A stretch of DNA of 64,000 bases from an uncultured Prevotella sp. (GTDB lineage: Bacteria > Bacteroidota > Bacteroidia > Bacteroidales > Bacteroidaceae): the NCBI GenBank assembly GCA_900554545.1, contig USHW01000006.1, forward strand, positions 1 to 64,000, given 5' to 3'. The notes below the pieces were generated by a model that did not search any database, was not told the DNA's origin, and saw only the letters and a program-made list of their open reading frames with translations. This document shows, piece by piece, positions 51,705-59,551 of the stretch (position 1 is its first letter; each line of letters opens with the position of its first letter). The position numbers and the translations under genes were made by a program.

Positions 51705-52604
51705 TTAGGATTGCCGTTTTACCTTCTTTGTCATCGGTCTCATGTCTTCAGTAACCCAGATGTTTGCCCCGACGACACACCCTTTGCCGATTGTCACCCG
51801 CCCGAGGATGGTCGCGTTCGAGTACACTATCACGTCGTCTTTGAGTATCGGATGGCGCGGTATGCCCTTGATTGGGTTCCCGTCGGCGTCGAGCGGAAAG
51901 CTCTTCGCCCCCAGCGTAACACCTTGGTACAGCTTGACGTTGTTGCCTATGATGCATGTCGCGCCTATTACAACGCCCGTGCCGTGGTCGATGGTGAAAT
52001 GGTGGCCTATCTGCGCCGCCGGATGAATGTCAATCCCGGTCTCCGAATGGGCCATTTCTGTTATGATTCTCGGAATGAGCGGCACGCCGAGCTTTACCAA
52101 CTCGTGGGCTATGCGGTAGTTTACGAGAGCCTTTATCACGGGGTAGCACGATATAATCTCGCCCTTGCTCTCGGCGGCGGGGTCGCCGTTGTATGCCGCC
52201 TCGATGTCGGTTGCCAGCACGGCGCGTATCTCCGGCAGGCGCTCAACGAGCCTTGCCGCCAGCTCTTCGGCCTGCGGCCTGCGGTAAAGCGGTATGCCTG
52301 CGGCCTGCGCGTGCTCGGTGTCCATGAAGCACAGCCCGGCCATAATCTGGTCGGTAAGAATCTTGTGCATGCGCTCCACGTTTACTCCGATATGGTAATT
52401 CAGCGTATTAATGTTTACCGTGGACTTGCCGTAGAAACCGGGAAACAATATCGAGCGCGCAAGCCCGATAATCTCTTCAAGTGCCTTTGCCGAAGGTAAC
52501 GGGTCGCCGTCTCGGTGCTGGTGGAACAGCTCTTTCAACGACTCGCGTTGAGACAACTTTTCGATTGTCCGGGTTAGAATTTGCGTCAAGCTGTCGGTAC
52601 TCAT
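51705..52604 (-). CDS. cysE: Serine O-acetyltransferase (CysE/EpsC-type)
   Basis: This 299-residue cytosolic enzyme makes O-acetylserine for cysteine synthesis. The N-terminal helical domain is long (about 1-170). The C-terminal left-handed beta-helix has hexapeptide repeats, with DIHPAAQIGHHFTIDHGTGV (catalytic His-Asp region) and NVKLYQGVTLGAKSF. The length and helical domain match the longer EpsC-like form common in Bacteroidota. The ATG at 52604 removes nine unlikely residues upstream. Confidence 0.9.
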   Translation of the reverse strand: MSTDSLTQILTRTIEKLSQRESLKELFHQHRDGDPLPSAKALEEIIGLARSILFPGFYGKSTVNINTLNYHIGVNVERMHKILTDQIMAGLCFMDTEHAQAAGIPLYRRPQAEELAARLVERLPEIRAVLATDIEAAYNGDPAAESKGEIISCYPVIKALVNYRIAHELVKLGVPLIPRIITEMAHSETGIDIHPAAQIGHHFTIDHGTGVVIGATCIIGNNVKLYQGVTLGAKSFPLDADGNPIKGIPRHPILKDDVIVYSNATILGRVTIGKGCVVGANIWVTEDMRPMTKKVKRQS

Positions 52605-52767
52605 TATTCGGTGTGTCAATATTGTGTGCAAATTTAATCGTTTTATCGTTACGCGCCAAATTTTTCACCTTTTTATTCATTGCGTTTTTTCCCGTTTTTT
52701 GTACTGCGTGGCAGCTTGCCAGGCGGCATGTTGCGGCTACGGGTTTTCTGTCGCTTTGCCGTTGGCT

Positions 52768-52855
52768 TTGCAAAAGGCCGTCTTCCGTGTTGCAAAAGGC
52801 CGTGAATTGCAGCGCGAAATACCGTGTTTTGCAAGCTGAAAGATGACCTGTTGCG
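52768..52855. repeat. AAAGGCC/GGCCTTT hairpin repeat cluster, copy 7
   Basis: The cluster contains TGCAAAAGGCCGTCTTCCG, TTGCAAAAGGCCGTGAATTG, GAAATACCGTGTTTTGC and GCTGAAAGATGACCTGTTGC. These are partly degenerate members of the dispersed family. Confidence 0.7.
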
Positions 52856-52991
52856 GATCCGCTGATACTCAGGCGGTTACACGTCTGCCTGCAAACGAGT
52901 CTTTGCTGGCTGTAGGTGGTTGTGTGAAGTGTAAAGTTTTCTTAACTCGGTGACAGGCATCCGGGTTTTGAAACAAATTGCGTATTTTTAC

Positions 52992-53167
52992 GATAGGATA
53001 AGCTGCACCTCGGAAATGAAAATAAAATGTCGTTTCACTTCCTTTTATTTTGCATTTCACTCGGTTTGCATTATCTTTAGATAAGATAAGCTGCACCTCG
53101 GAAATGAAAATAAAATGTCGTTTCACTCCCTTTTATTTTGCATTTCACTCGGTTTGCATTATCTTTG
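52992..53167 (+). repeat. 88-bp tandem duplication
   Basis: Two units of 88 bp (52992-53079 and 53080-53167) are nearly identical. They share the core AAGCTGCACCTCGGAAATG and differ at only a few positions (G/A near the start, T/C at 53040/53128, and A/G in the last bases). The second ends in a full promoter; the first has TATCTTTA where the second has TATCTTTG. Confidence 0.88.
53137..53167 (+). promoter_or_regulatory. Promoter of the ArsG-like gene within repeat unit 2
   Basis: TTTG (53137-53140), a 19-bp spacer and TATCTTTG (53160-53167) match the consensus exactly, 23 bp before the ATG at 53191. Confidence 0.8.
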
Positions 53168-53190
53168 CATAAACTGTTTTTTAAGGTGAG

Positions 53191-53889
53191 ATGGAGCTTG
53201 TTCAGAGCATAATAGAAAATAACGGTTTCCCGGTTGCAACGGCGTTCCTGCTCGGCATCATCGTGGCTTTGCACCCTTGTCCGCTGGCTACAAACATTGC
53301 GGCCATGGGCTATTTGGCCAAGGACGCGCACCGGCGCCGCCGGGTTTTTGTCAATTGTCTGGCTTATACGTTTGGCCGCATGCTGGCGTATTCGCTGCTT
53401 GGGGTTGTGTTGCTCGCTGTGTTCCGTGGCAGCGTTGGCTTCGAGGCGGCAGGCCGTTGGTTCGGGCAGTGGGGTGAGAAGGTGCTAGCCCCTGTACTTA
53501 TTGTAATAGGACTGTATTTCATTCTCGACCGTTTCCTCCACAAACATGAGCATTGCCCTAATGTGTCGGAACGCGGACGCCGCTTTCACGGCAGTTGGGG
53601 CGGCCTGCTGTTGGGCGTGCTTCTGGCGATGTCTTTCTGTCCGGAGAGCGCCATTGTCTATTTCGGCATGCTCATGCCGTTGTCCGCACAGTCACCGTGG
53701 GGCTATCTTTTGCCGGTTGTATTCTCCGTCGCCACGTCGCTGCCGGCTGTCATTCTCGCTTGGGTTGTGGCTTACGGCATAGGCGGAACCGATGCCATGA
53801 GGGCGCGGATGCACCGTGTGCAGCGGTGGATAGGCGTTGTTGTTGGCGTGCTTTTCATAGGTGCGGGAGTGTTCTGCATGTTCAATTAA
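53191..53889 (+). CDS. DsbD/CcdA-type membrane permease, ArsG-like
   Basis: This 232-residue inner-membrane protein has six hydrophobic segments. Each three-helix half carries a Cys-Pro: the first in GIIVALHPCPLATNIAAMG and the second in LLAMSFCPESAIVYFG. That pseudo-symmetry and pair of cysteines are typical of the DsbD transmembrane domain family, and the HPCPLATN wording matches proteins named aromatic aminobenzylarsenical efflux permease ArsG. Usual ArsG partners such as a thioredoxin are not adjacent, so electron transfer or efflux remains open. A histidine-rich loop (LHKHEHC) could bind metal. Confidence 0.8.
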   Translation: MELVQSIIENNGFPVATAFLLGIIVALHPCPLATNIAAMGYLAKDAHRRRRVFVNCLAYTFGRMLAYSLLGVVLLAVFRGSVGFEAAGRWFGQWGEKVLAPVLIVIGLYFILDRFLHKHEHCPNVSERGRRFHGSWGGLLLGVLLAMSFCPESAIVYFGMLMPLSAQSPWGYLLPVVFSVATSLPAVILAWVVAYGIGGTDAMRARMHRVQRWIGVVVGVLFIGAGVFCMFN

Positions 53890-53904
53890 GAATTAAGTAC
53901 CCAC

Positions 53905-54035
53905 CCCAGCCCTCCCGAAGGGATGAAGCTTGATTACTAAAAATATTGGAACTAAAATAATAAAAGGTTATCCTGTATTCTTAGGATAACCTTTTTTACA
54001 TATCAAGCCCCCTCCCTTGGGGATGGTTGGGGTGG
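53905..54035. repeat. CCCACCCC/GGGGTGGG inverted repeat with inner terminator
   Basis: The outer arms, ACCCACCCCAGCCCTCCC and GGGATGGTTGGGGTGGGT, pair imperfectly. AAGCTTGAT and ATCAAGCC add a second step. An inner perfect terminator stem, AAAAGGTTATCCT/AGGATAACCTTTT (53962-53995), is followed by TT. It lies between convergent genes. A related repeat lies at 62531-62678. Confidence 0.8.
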
Positions 54036-54039
54036 GTTG

Positions 54040-54684
54040 TTACTTCTCAAACTTTATCTCAACCGTGTTGAAACCCATGGCTTTGAACATCTGGTAGAAC
54101 TGCTTGCTGGCGTTGTCTTCCGCGCTTTCCAGGTTCTCTTTCGTCAAGCACCGTTTCTTCATCTTTGCCTTGGCGCGCTGGTACAGGTCTTCACGGGCTT
54201 TGCCGTTCCATGTGCCCGACTCGAAAAACGACTGCGTCTGGGCTTCGTCTATGAAGTCGTCGTCAAGCAGTTTTACCTTGGGAAGCACGGCTCGCAGCGT
54301 GTCTCCGCTAACCGTTACCCAGTTTTCGGACGCCTCGCCAAGGTCTATGCCTATGCGCAGTGTGCCTTTGTAGATGCGTATCAGGTCGTCGGAGCCGAAG
54401 AGCTTTTTCCTTGTCGTGTCAACCATCTCTTCGTCGTCGATGGATAGAAATTCCCATTCGCCTATTTCCTTCATGGCCAGCACCTGTGTCGGGGTTATGT
54501 TTATGCTGTCGTTGACGTATGTGGTTATGCTGCCATTGCGGCACTGGCGCACTAAGTATGCCGACGCAATGATGACCACTATCACCGTTGCCGCTATCAG
54601 GTAAAGCTTGATTTTGCCCGTTATGAGCATAATCCTGCTCCACAGGCTGAGCCTTGTCTTATTGTAGTTCTTGTTATTTGCCAT
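54040..54684 (-). CDS. DUF4230 domain membrane-anchored protein
   Basis: This 214-residue protein has one N-terminal transmembrane helix (about residues 27-45, LYLIAATVIVVIIASAYLV). A DUF4230 domain follows, with ITPTQVLAMKEIGEWEFLSI near its start, GTLRIGIDLGEASENW and a late helical region. It probably faces the periplasm. It overlaps a second DUF4230 gene upstream by 11 nt, so the two form a coupled pair that may work as a complex. The function of DUF4230 is unknown. Confidence 0.85.
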   Translation of the reverse strand: MANNKNYNKTRLSLWSRIMLITGKIKLYLIAATVIVVIIASAYLVRQCRNGSITTYVNDSINITPTQVLAMKEIGEWEFLSIDDEEMVDTTRKKLFGSDDLIRIYKGTLRIGIDLGEASENWVTVSGDTLRAVLPKVKLLDDDFIDEAQTQSFFESGTWNGKAREDLYQRAKAKMKKRCLTKENLESAEDNASKQFYQMFKAMGFNTVEIKFEK

Positions 54685-55348
54685 ATTCCATGCTGCTGTT
54701 TTCGAGTATTTCCGGCAGGTCGCCTTCGGTAAAGTCCTTGCGGAACGTTATCGTGATGTCCTCTTCATTGTATCCCATCCGTGCCAATATGGGCACTAAG
54801 GCGTGCGCCGCACTTTCGCGCGCCATCTCGAATATGCCGGTCTGCGGTATGCTTTCGATGATTTGCCGGCGCCCTTGTTGCTCGTATGAGGTCATTTCGG
54901 CGTCGGTGAAGTCTGGCCGTGTCAGGGCTACGTGCTTCCTTATTCCGCCGTGGTCGATGCGGCTCGAAGTAAGTTCCACTTTCGGGTCGGGCAACACTAT
55001 TTCCACCTTGTCGCCTGTCTTTATGATGTTCTTCTCGCTGAAAGTTCCGAAATCGATGTACGCTTTCAGCTTTGCTTCCATCGGTATTGCTATTTTCCGC
55101 GTAGACATAGGCATGGAAACATCGAACTTCCGGTTGAACATTGTGCCTTTCAGGCGCACGTCGTCATCGTGCGTTACAATCTTGCGCACCCGGTATTCAG
55201 CCGTGTACAGTTTGGAGCATTTGCGTATCTGCATCACCATCACGGGGATGGTGTCGATGGCTTTGGCCGCCTTCCGGCTCTTTTTGCCGTCTGTGCAGGC
55301 TGCCAGCACAAGTGCGGACATGATGATGTAAAGTGCAAGTCTTTTCAT
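54674..55348 (-). CDS. DUF4230 domain lipoprotein
   Basis: This 224-residue predicted lipoprotein (lipobox in SALVLAACTD) has a DUF4230-like domain. VMVMQIRKCSKLYTAEYRV and EAKLKAYIDFGTFSE are family-like, and DKVEIVLPDPKVELTSSRID matches the central beta block. It is first of a two-gene unit and is paralogous to the next protein in fold but differs in anchoring (lipid instead of helix). A minus-strand TAATTTTG at 55365-55358 is a likely -7 box. Confidence 0.82.
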   Translation of the reverse strand: MKRLALYIIMSALVLAACTDGKKSRKAAKAIDTIPVMVMQIRKCSKLYTAEYRVRKIVTHDDDVRLKGTMFNRKFDVSMPMSTRKIAIPMEAKLKAYIDFGTFSEKNIIKTGDKVEIVLPDPKVELTSSRIDHGGIRKHVALTRPDFTDAEMTSYEQQGRRQIIESIPQTGIFEMARESAAHALVPILARMGYNEEDITITFRKDFTEGDLPEILENSSMEYGK

Positions 55349-55357
55349 AAGTTGTTA

Positions 55358-55365
55358 CAAAATTA
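55358..55365 (-). promoter_or_regulatory. -7 promoter box (TAATTTTG) for the DUF4230 pair
   Basis: This is an exact TAnnTTTG match on the minus strand, 9 bp upstream of the DUF4230 lipoprotein ATG, implying a very short leader. Confidence 0.4.
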
Positions 55366-55416
55366 GCTAAAAACGGATGAAACTCAAAATAAAATGGTAG
55401 TGAAACGGGGTTTTGT

Positions 55417-55447
55417 TTTGCTTTTTAATGAATTTGTACTATTTTTG
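55417..55447 (+). promoter_or_regulatory. Promoter of the DUF4738 gene
   Basis: TTTG (55417-55420), a 19-bp spacer and TATTTTTG (55440-55447) match the consensus, 24 bp before the ATG at 55472. Confidence 0.75.
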
Positions 55448-55471
55448 TGCCGAAAAGCGTAACATGACAAA

Positions 55472-56053
55472 ATGAAATCTTTACAAACACTGTTCATCGC
55501 CGCTGTGGCGGCATTGGCCTTTTCGGCTTGCAGCGAGAAAAAGCCTACCAATAATATTGTCGCCAAGAAACCAGTGGTCAAAGCTCCTTCTGGACCGGTT
55601 AAGATGCAAGACTCGAAATTTGCGGATGAAGTCCAGTGGAATGGCAAAAGTTGTAATGTCAGCATAGTGCGCCGCGCCGATACGTCATTGCCGGTAATCA
55701 CCGACGATGCAGGCGGAAAATACTATGACAATGTGATAGACATCAAGATAGAGGCTAACGGCGGCAATGACGGTACGCAAGGGGCGGAGCTTCTGTTTCA
55801 TAAGACGTTTGGCAAGCAGAATTTCGCATCAATGGTGGATGCTGAATATCTTAAGAAAAGCGCTCTGCTTGGCATCGTTTTCGACCGTGTTGAAGGTGAC
55901 AAGATAATTTTCGCGGCGAGCGTAGGTCAGCCAGATGTGCTCAGCGACGACTTTGTTCCGATGCTCGTCACTGTATCGCGTTCGGGAGGCATGACGATTT
56001 CGAAGGATACAAGGCTCGACAGCGACGTTGAAGAGGAAACTGCTGAAAGGTGA
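55472..56053 (+). CDS. DUF4738 domain lipoprotein
   Basis: This 193-residue predicted lipoprotein has a lipobox in AALAFSACSEKK. A Lys/Pro linker and a beta-rich DUF4738-like domain follow, with VSIVRRADTSLPVITDDAGG, YYDNVIDIKI and the late FVPMLVTVSRSGGMTIS. The acidic end (SDVEEETAER) precedes a long repeat. It is probably anchored in the outer membrane facing the periplasm; function unknown. Confidence 0.78.
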   Translation: MKSLQTLFIAAVAALAFSACSEKKPTNNIVAKKPVVKAPSGPVKMQDSKFADEVQWNGKSCNVSIVRRADTSLPVITDDAGGKYYDNVIDIKIEANGGNDGTQGAELLFHKTFGKQNFASMVDAEYLKKSALLGIVFDRVEGDKIIFAASVGQPDVLSDDFVPMLVTVSRSGGMTISKDTRLDSDVEEETAER

Positions 56054-56190
56054 AAAGGTAAAAAAGTAGAAAGGTAAAAAGGTAAAAGGTGATGTAATAC
56101 TTTTGCGCTCATCGGATGTGCCGTATAGACAAGACATTTATTTTTACCCTTCTACTTTTTTATCTTTTTACTTTTCCACCTTTTCATCCT
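56050..56190. repeat. Word-like inverted repeat between convergent genes
   Basis: GAAAGGTGAAAAGGTAAAAA and AGTAGAAAGGTAAAAAGG words on the left mirror TTCTACTTTTTTATC and TTTTTACTTTTCCACC words on the right. It separates the DUF4738 and AraC genes and uses nearly the same words as 34077-34246. Confidence 0.72.
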
Positions 56191-56191
56191 T

Positions 56192-57094
56192 TCATTTGTT
56201 TCTGTATTCCTGCGGTGTCATGCCGGTGGAATGCTTGAAAAACTTACAGAAAAAGCTTACGTTCGGAAAGTTGAGGGCGTAGGCTATTTCAGCCACTTGC
56301 TTGCTGCTGTACTTCAGCATGACCTTCGCGTTGGTTACAACGGCGCGGTCAATCCATTCCTTTGCGGTTATCCCGCTTGCCTGTTTTATGACGGAGCTTA
56401 GGTAACGTGGCGTGACGCACATCTTGTTTGCATAAAAAGCAAGTTTGCGCTCGTGCTTTGCATTGCTGTTGATTAGGCTTATGAAAGTGTTGAACAGTTC
56501 CTTTCCACGCGACGTTTCGGGTTGTTCCGTATCGGTCTCGATGTTCTTCAGATAGTTGTAATAATGTATTATCGAGTAAATAAGGCCGTTCAAGGCTTCG
56601 TCGGGGAAGTGTCCTTTGTTTATCATTTTCCATGCCGTGCCGAACAGGTATCTTATTTTTGCGGCGTCTTCGGCCTGGGGATGTATTGCGAAGAAAGTCG
56701 ATTTGCCGTTGCACCATGACGGCATCGACTTCCACATTGCCGCTTTCAGCCGCTCGTCGCCCACCATTATGCCGCACAGGTCGAAATCATTAGACACTTC
56801 GTTGATTTGCAGTATGCTGCCTGCTGATATGAAAGCGAACGTGCCAACGCCGTATTCATATTCAATAAGGTTTACCGTTAGTCTTATTCTCCCTTGCAGA
56901 ATAAAGCCTATCCTGCAATCTTCCATAATGTAAGGCGTGTCTCTTTGCAGAATTTCCTGTACGGCCTTGCTGCCTTCTGCAAGCATTGCCATGTCTTTAC
57001 CGATGAACATTGCCGGCGACTTTTCGGTCTTGACGTAATTCAATGCCGATTTCAGTTCATGGAACGAGAAGCGTTCCGGCGATTTGTTTTTCAT
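56192..57094 (-). CDS. AraC family transcriptional regulator of the efflux operon
   Basis: This 300-residue regulator has an N-terminal cupin-like sensor (about 30-140). A C-terminal AraC domain (about 200-300) follows, with FYANKMCVTPRYLSSVIKQA in the first helix-turn-helix, SKQVAEIAYALNFPNVSFFC in the second, and the ending KFFKHSTGMTPQEYRNK. It is divergent from the tolC-led efflux operon 190 bp away, the usual arrangement for a local activator. Confidence 0.9.
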   Translation of the reverse strand: MKNKSPERFSFHELKSALNYVKTEKSPAMFIGKDMAMLAEGSKAVQEILQRDTPYIMEDCRIGFILQGRIRLTVNLIEYEYGVGTFAFISAGSILQINEVSNDFDLCGIMVGDERLKAAMWKSMPSWCNGKSTFFAIHPQAEDAAKIRYLFGTAWKMINKGHFPDEALNGLIYSIIHYYNYLKNIETDTEQPETSRGKELFNTFISLINSNAKHERKLAFYANKMCVTPRYLSSVIKQASGITAKEWIDRAVVTNAKVMLKYSSKQVAEIAYALNFPNVSFFCKFFKHSTGMTPQEYRNK

Positions 57095-57120
57095 GCCTTT
57101 ATTTGTTTAATCGTATTGTG

Positions 57121-57150
57121 CAAAAGTACAAAAAGAACTTGTTTTGGCAA
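57121..57150 (-). promoter_or_regulatory. Promoter of the AraC gene
   Basis: On the minus strand TTG (57150-57148), a 19-bp spacer and TACTTTTG (57128-57121) match the consensus, 27 bp before the AraC ATG. Confidence 0.7.
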
Positions 57151-57246
57151 CGTTTTATTGCCTTAAATGTGCTGTTTGGATGTAAGATAGTACAAAAGGA
57201 ACATTATACCGTAATATATGATAACACCTTTATGTGCCGATGTAGT

Positions 57247-57254
57247 TATCTTTG
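57247..57254 (+). promoter_or_regulatory. -7 promoter box (TATCTTTG) of the efflux operon
   Basis: This exact TAnnTTTG match lies 30 bp before the TolC-family ATG. The -33 position is poor, as expected for a promoter that needs an activator. Confidence 0.6.
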
Positions 57255-57283
57255 CACACAGAAACAATGAAAAACGAAAACAC

Positions 57284-58537
57284 ATGAAACATCATCTTAT
57301 TTGCATGTTGGCGGTATTCTGTCCGGCGCTGTGTGCCGCGCAGGTCACGCTTGAGCAGTGTAAGGCGTGGGCGGCCGACAACTATCCCGTAATAAGGCAG
57401 TACGCCTTGGTGGAGCAGAGCCGCCGTTTCACTGTGGAGAATGCCATGAAGGCGTGGCTGCCGCAGGTCAGTGTGAACGGCACTGTGTCTTACCAGAGCG
57501 ATGTTACGAGCATTCCCATAGAGTTGCCCGACGTGGATATTCCTAAAATTGGCAAAGACCAGTATGATGTCAACATAACGTTGAGCCAGCAGGTGTACGA
57601 CGGCGGCGCGGCGTCTTCGGCCAAACGGCTTGCCGAGGCGCAGGGTGATGTAGAGCACGGAAAGGTAAGCGTGGCGATGTATGATGTCAACCAGCGCGTA
57701 GACCAGCTGTTTTTCGGCGTTTTAGTGCTTGACGAACAAATCCGTCAGGTGCGCGTCTTGCAGGACGATTTGTCGCTTTCGCTGTCGTCGGTTGAGGCTA
57801 TGATGAAAGGCGGCGTAGCCAATCAGGCCGATGTTGACGCGGTAAAGGTGGAGCAGGTGAAGGCGCGGCAGAAGGAAACCAGTCTGCTGACGCAGCGCAA
57901 AACGTATATGAAGATGCTCTCGACGTTCACCGGCAAGGACATGGGAGAGAACGACTCGCTGGCACGGCCGCCAATGCTGGCACTGCTGCCAGCTGACAAC
58001 CGCCGCCCGGAACTTGAGCTTTACGCCGCGCAGAACAGCCTGATTGACACCAAGCTGAAAGCTCTCAACACCGATTTGCGCCCACATGTCGGCGTGTATG
58101 CACGCGGCGGATACGGCAATCCGGGGCTTAACATGCTGAAAGACGACTTCGACGCGTATTATAAAGTAGGCCTTACGCTGTCGTGGAACTTCGGTTCGTT
58201 GTACACTCGGGCTAACGACAAGAAGAAACTTGAGGCCGAGCGGCAGACTGTGCAGTCGGAACGTGATGCCTTTTTGTTCAACACGCGCCTTCAGACCGAG
58301 CTTCAGAGCGGAGCTATAGCAAGCTTGCGTGAACAGATAAAGCAGGACGACGAGATAATAACCCTGCGCCAACGCATACGCGAAAAGGCAGGGCAGAGGG
58401 TCGCTAACGGAACGGAGACAGTGAACGAGATGCTTCGCGACATCAACGCCGTAAGCGATGCGCAGCTTGCCAAGCGGCTGCACGAGATACAACTGTTGCA
58501 GGAAATATACAAGGTTAAACATCTTAATAATATCTGA
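57284..58537 (+). CDS. TolC family outer-membrane efflux protein
   Basis: This 417-residue exported protein forms the outer-membrane channel of a tripartite efflux pump. It has a signal peptide (HHLICMLAVFCPALCAAQ) and then two TolC-type repeats of long helices and barrel strands. Typical words are LEQCKAWAADNYPVIRQYAL, FVN-like NAMKAWLPQVSVNG, and in the second half VGLTLSWNFGSLYTRANDKK. The ATG at 57284 is chosen over 57218, which would start before the promoter box. The HlyD gene follows after 3 bp. Confidence 0.92.
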   Translation: MKHHLICMLAVFCPALCAAQVTLEQCKAWAADNYPVIRQYALVEQSRRFTVENAMKAWLPQVSVNGTVSYQSDVTSIPIELPDVDIPKIGKDQYDVNITLSQQVYDGGAASSAKRLAEAQGDVEHGKVSVAMYDVNQRVDQLFFGVLVLDEQIRQVRVLQDDLSLSLSSVEAMMKGGVANQADVDAVKVEQVKARQKETSLLTQRKTYMKMLSTFTGKDMGENDSLARPPMLALLPADNRRPELELYAAQNSLIDTKLKALNTDLRPHVGVYARGGYGNPGLNMLKDDFDAYYKVGLTLSWNFGSLYTRANDKKKLEAERQTVQSERDAFLFNTRLQTELQSGAIASLREQIKQDDEIITLRQRIREKAGQRVANGTETVNEMLRDINAVSDAQLAKRLHEIQLLQEIYKVKHLNNI

Positions 58538-58540
58538 AAG

Positions 58541-59431
58541 ATGAAAAATTTGATTGTTTTGATGGCTGTCATCGCCTTCGCTGCCTGTTCGGGTGGCGGC
58601 GATGAGCATGACGCTACGGGCATGTTTGAGGCTACGGAGGTTATTGTTTCAGCCGAACAGACGGGCAAGTTGCTGTATTTTGATGTCGATGAGGGCGACG
58701 TTCTCGCCAAGGGACAGCAGGTTGGGCTTGTCGATACGGTGCAACTCCAGTTGCGCGCGATGCAGCTCGGCGCAACGAAAGAGGCATACGCGAGCCAGCG
58801 TCCCGACATAGAGAAGCAGATAGCGGCGACAAGACAGCAATTGGCAAAGGCCGAATTGGAGGTGAAAAGATATTCCGCCTTGGTGCGCGACAACGCCGCC
58901 AACCGCAAGCAGCTTGACGATGCGGAGAGCAGCGTGCGCGTGTTGCGCCGCCAGTTGGACGCGCAACTGTCGCAGCTTAACAACACCACGGGCAGCCTGA
59001 ACCGCCAGATGGACGCCGCCGAGATACAGCGGCGTCAGGTAATCGACAACTTGGAGAAGTGCCGGGTGAAGTCGCCAATCGGCGGAACCGTGCTCGACAA
59101 GTATGCCGAGGCAGGCGAGTACGCCACTCCGGGCAAACCGTTGTTCAAGATAGCGGATGTTGCCGACATGAAGTTAAGGGCGTATGTCGATGCTCCGCAG
59201 CTCACATCGCTTAAAGTGGGACAGCCGGTAAAGGTGTATGCCGACTTTGGCGAGGACGGTAACCGCGAGTATAAGGGCGTTATCGAGTGGATTTCGGACA
59301 AGGCGGAGTTTACCCCGAAGACGATACAGACACGCGACGAACGCGCCAACTTGGTGTATGCGGTGAAGATAGCGGTGAAGAACACCGACGGACTGATAAA
59401 AATCGGAATGTACGGCGAAGTGGATTTTTAA
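58541..59431 (+). CDS. HlyD family periplasmic adaptor (lipoprotein)
   Basis: This 296-residue membrane-fusion protein has a lipobox (VIAFAACSGG). Two half biotinyl-lipoyl segments (VIVSAEQTGKLLYFDVDEGD and RVKSPIGGTVLDKYAEAGEY) flank a long coiled-coil hairpin (about 75-170), and a beta-barrel domain ends the protein. It links the inner-membrane ABC transporter to TolC. It resembles the YhiI-type adaptors of RbbA/YhhJ-like exporters. Confidence 0.92.
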   Translation: MKNLIVLMAVIAFAACSGGGDEHDATGMFEATEVIVSAEQTGKLLYFDVDEGDVLAKGQQVGLVDTVQLQLRAMQLGATKEAYASQRPDIEKQIAATRQQLAKAELEVKRYSALVRDNAANRKQLDDAESSVRVLRRQLDAQLSQLNNTTGSLNRQMDAAEIQRRQVIDNLEKCRVKSPIGGTVLDKYAEAGEYATPGKPLFKIADVADMKLRAYVDAPQLTSLKVGQPVKVYADFGEDGNREYKGVIEWISDKAEFTPKTIQTRDERANLVYAVKIAVKNTDGLIKIGMYGEVDF

Positions 59432-59548
59432 TTTAGGAGTAGAGGAGTAAAGTAGTAGAGGAGTAAGTCCCACCTTCTCACCTCCTCACTTTCTCACCTT
59501 CAAATCCATGCTTTTACCTTTTTACTTTTTCACCTTTTTACCTTTAAA
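59432..59548. repeat. Word-like repeat inside the efflux operon
   Basis: AGGAGTAGAGGAGTAAAG and GTAGAGGAGTAAG words are followed by CACCTCCTCACTTTCTCACC and TTTACCTTTTTACTTTTTC words. Pairing is partial. It lies between hlyD and the first ATPase gene, where it may attenuate or process the operon transcript. Confidence 0.55.
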
Positions 59549-59551
59549 ACT

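Larger units (their letters stand above)
52605..53190. other. Gene-free region rich in repeats
   Basis: No gene is supported. It holds hairpin cluster 7 (52768-52855), then an 88-bp tandem duplication with a promoter (52992-53167). The short open frames here overlap the repeats and lack features. Confidence 0.65.

Noticed and set aside
52477..52773. Minus-strand frame upstream of cysE
   Set aside because: It overlaps the cysE 5' end and hairpin cluster 7; composition is not protein-like.
53077..53331. Minus-strand frame over the 88-bp tandem repeat
   Set aside because: It is made of the repeat and the antisense of the ArsG-like gene; a similar frame arises from each repeat unit.
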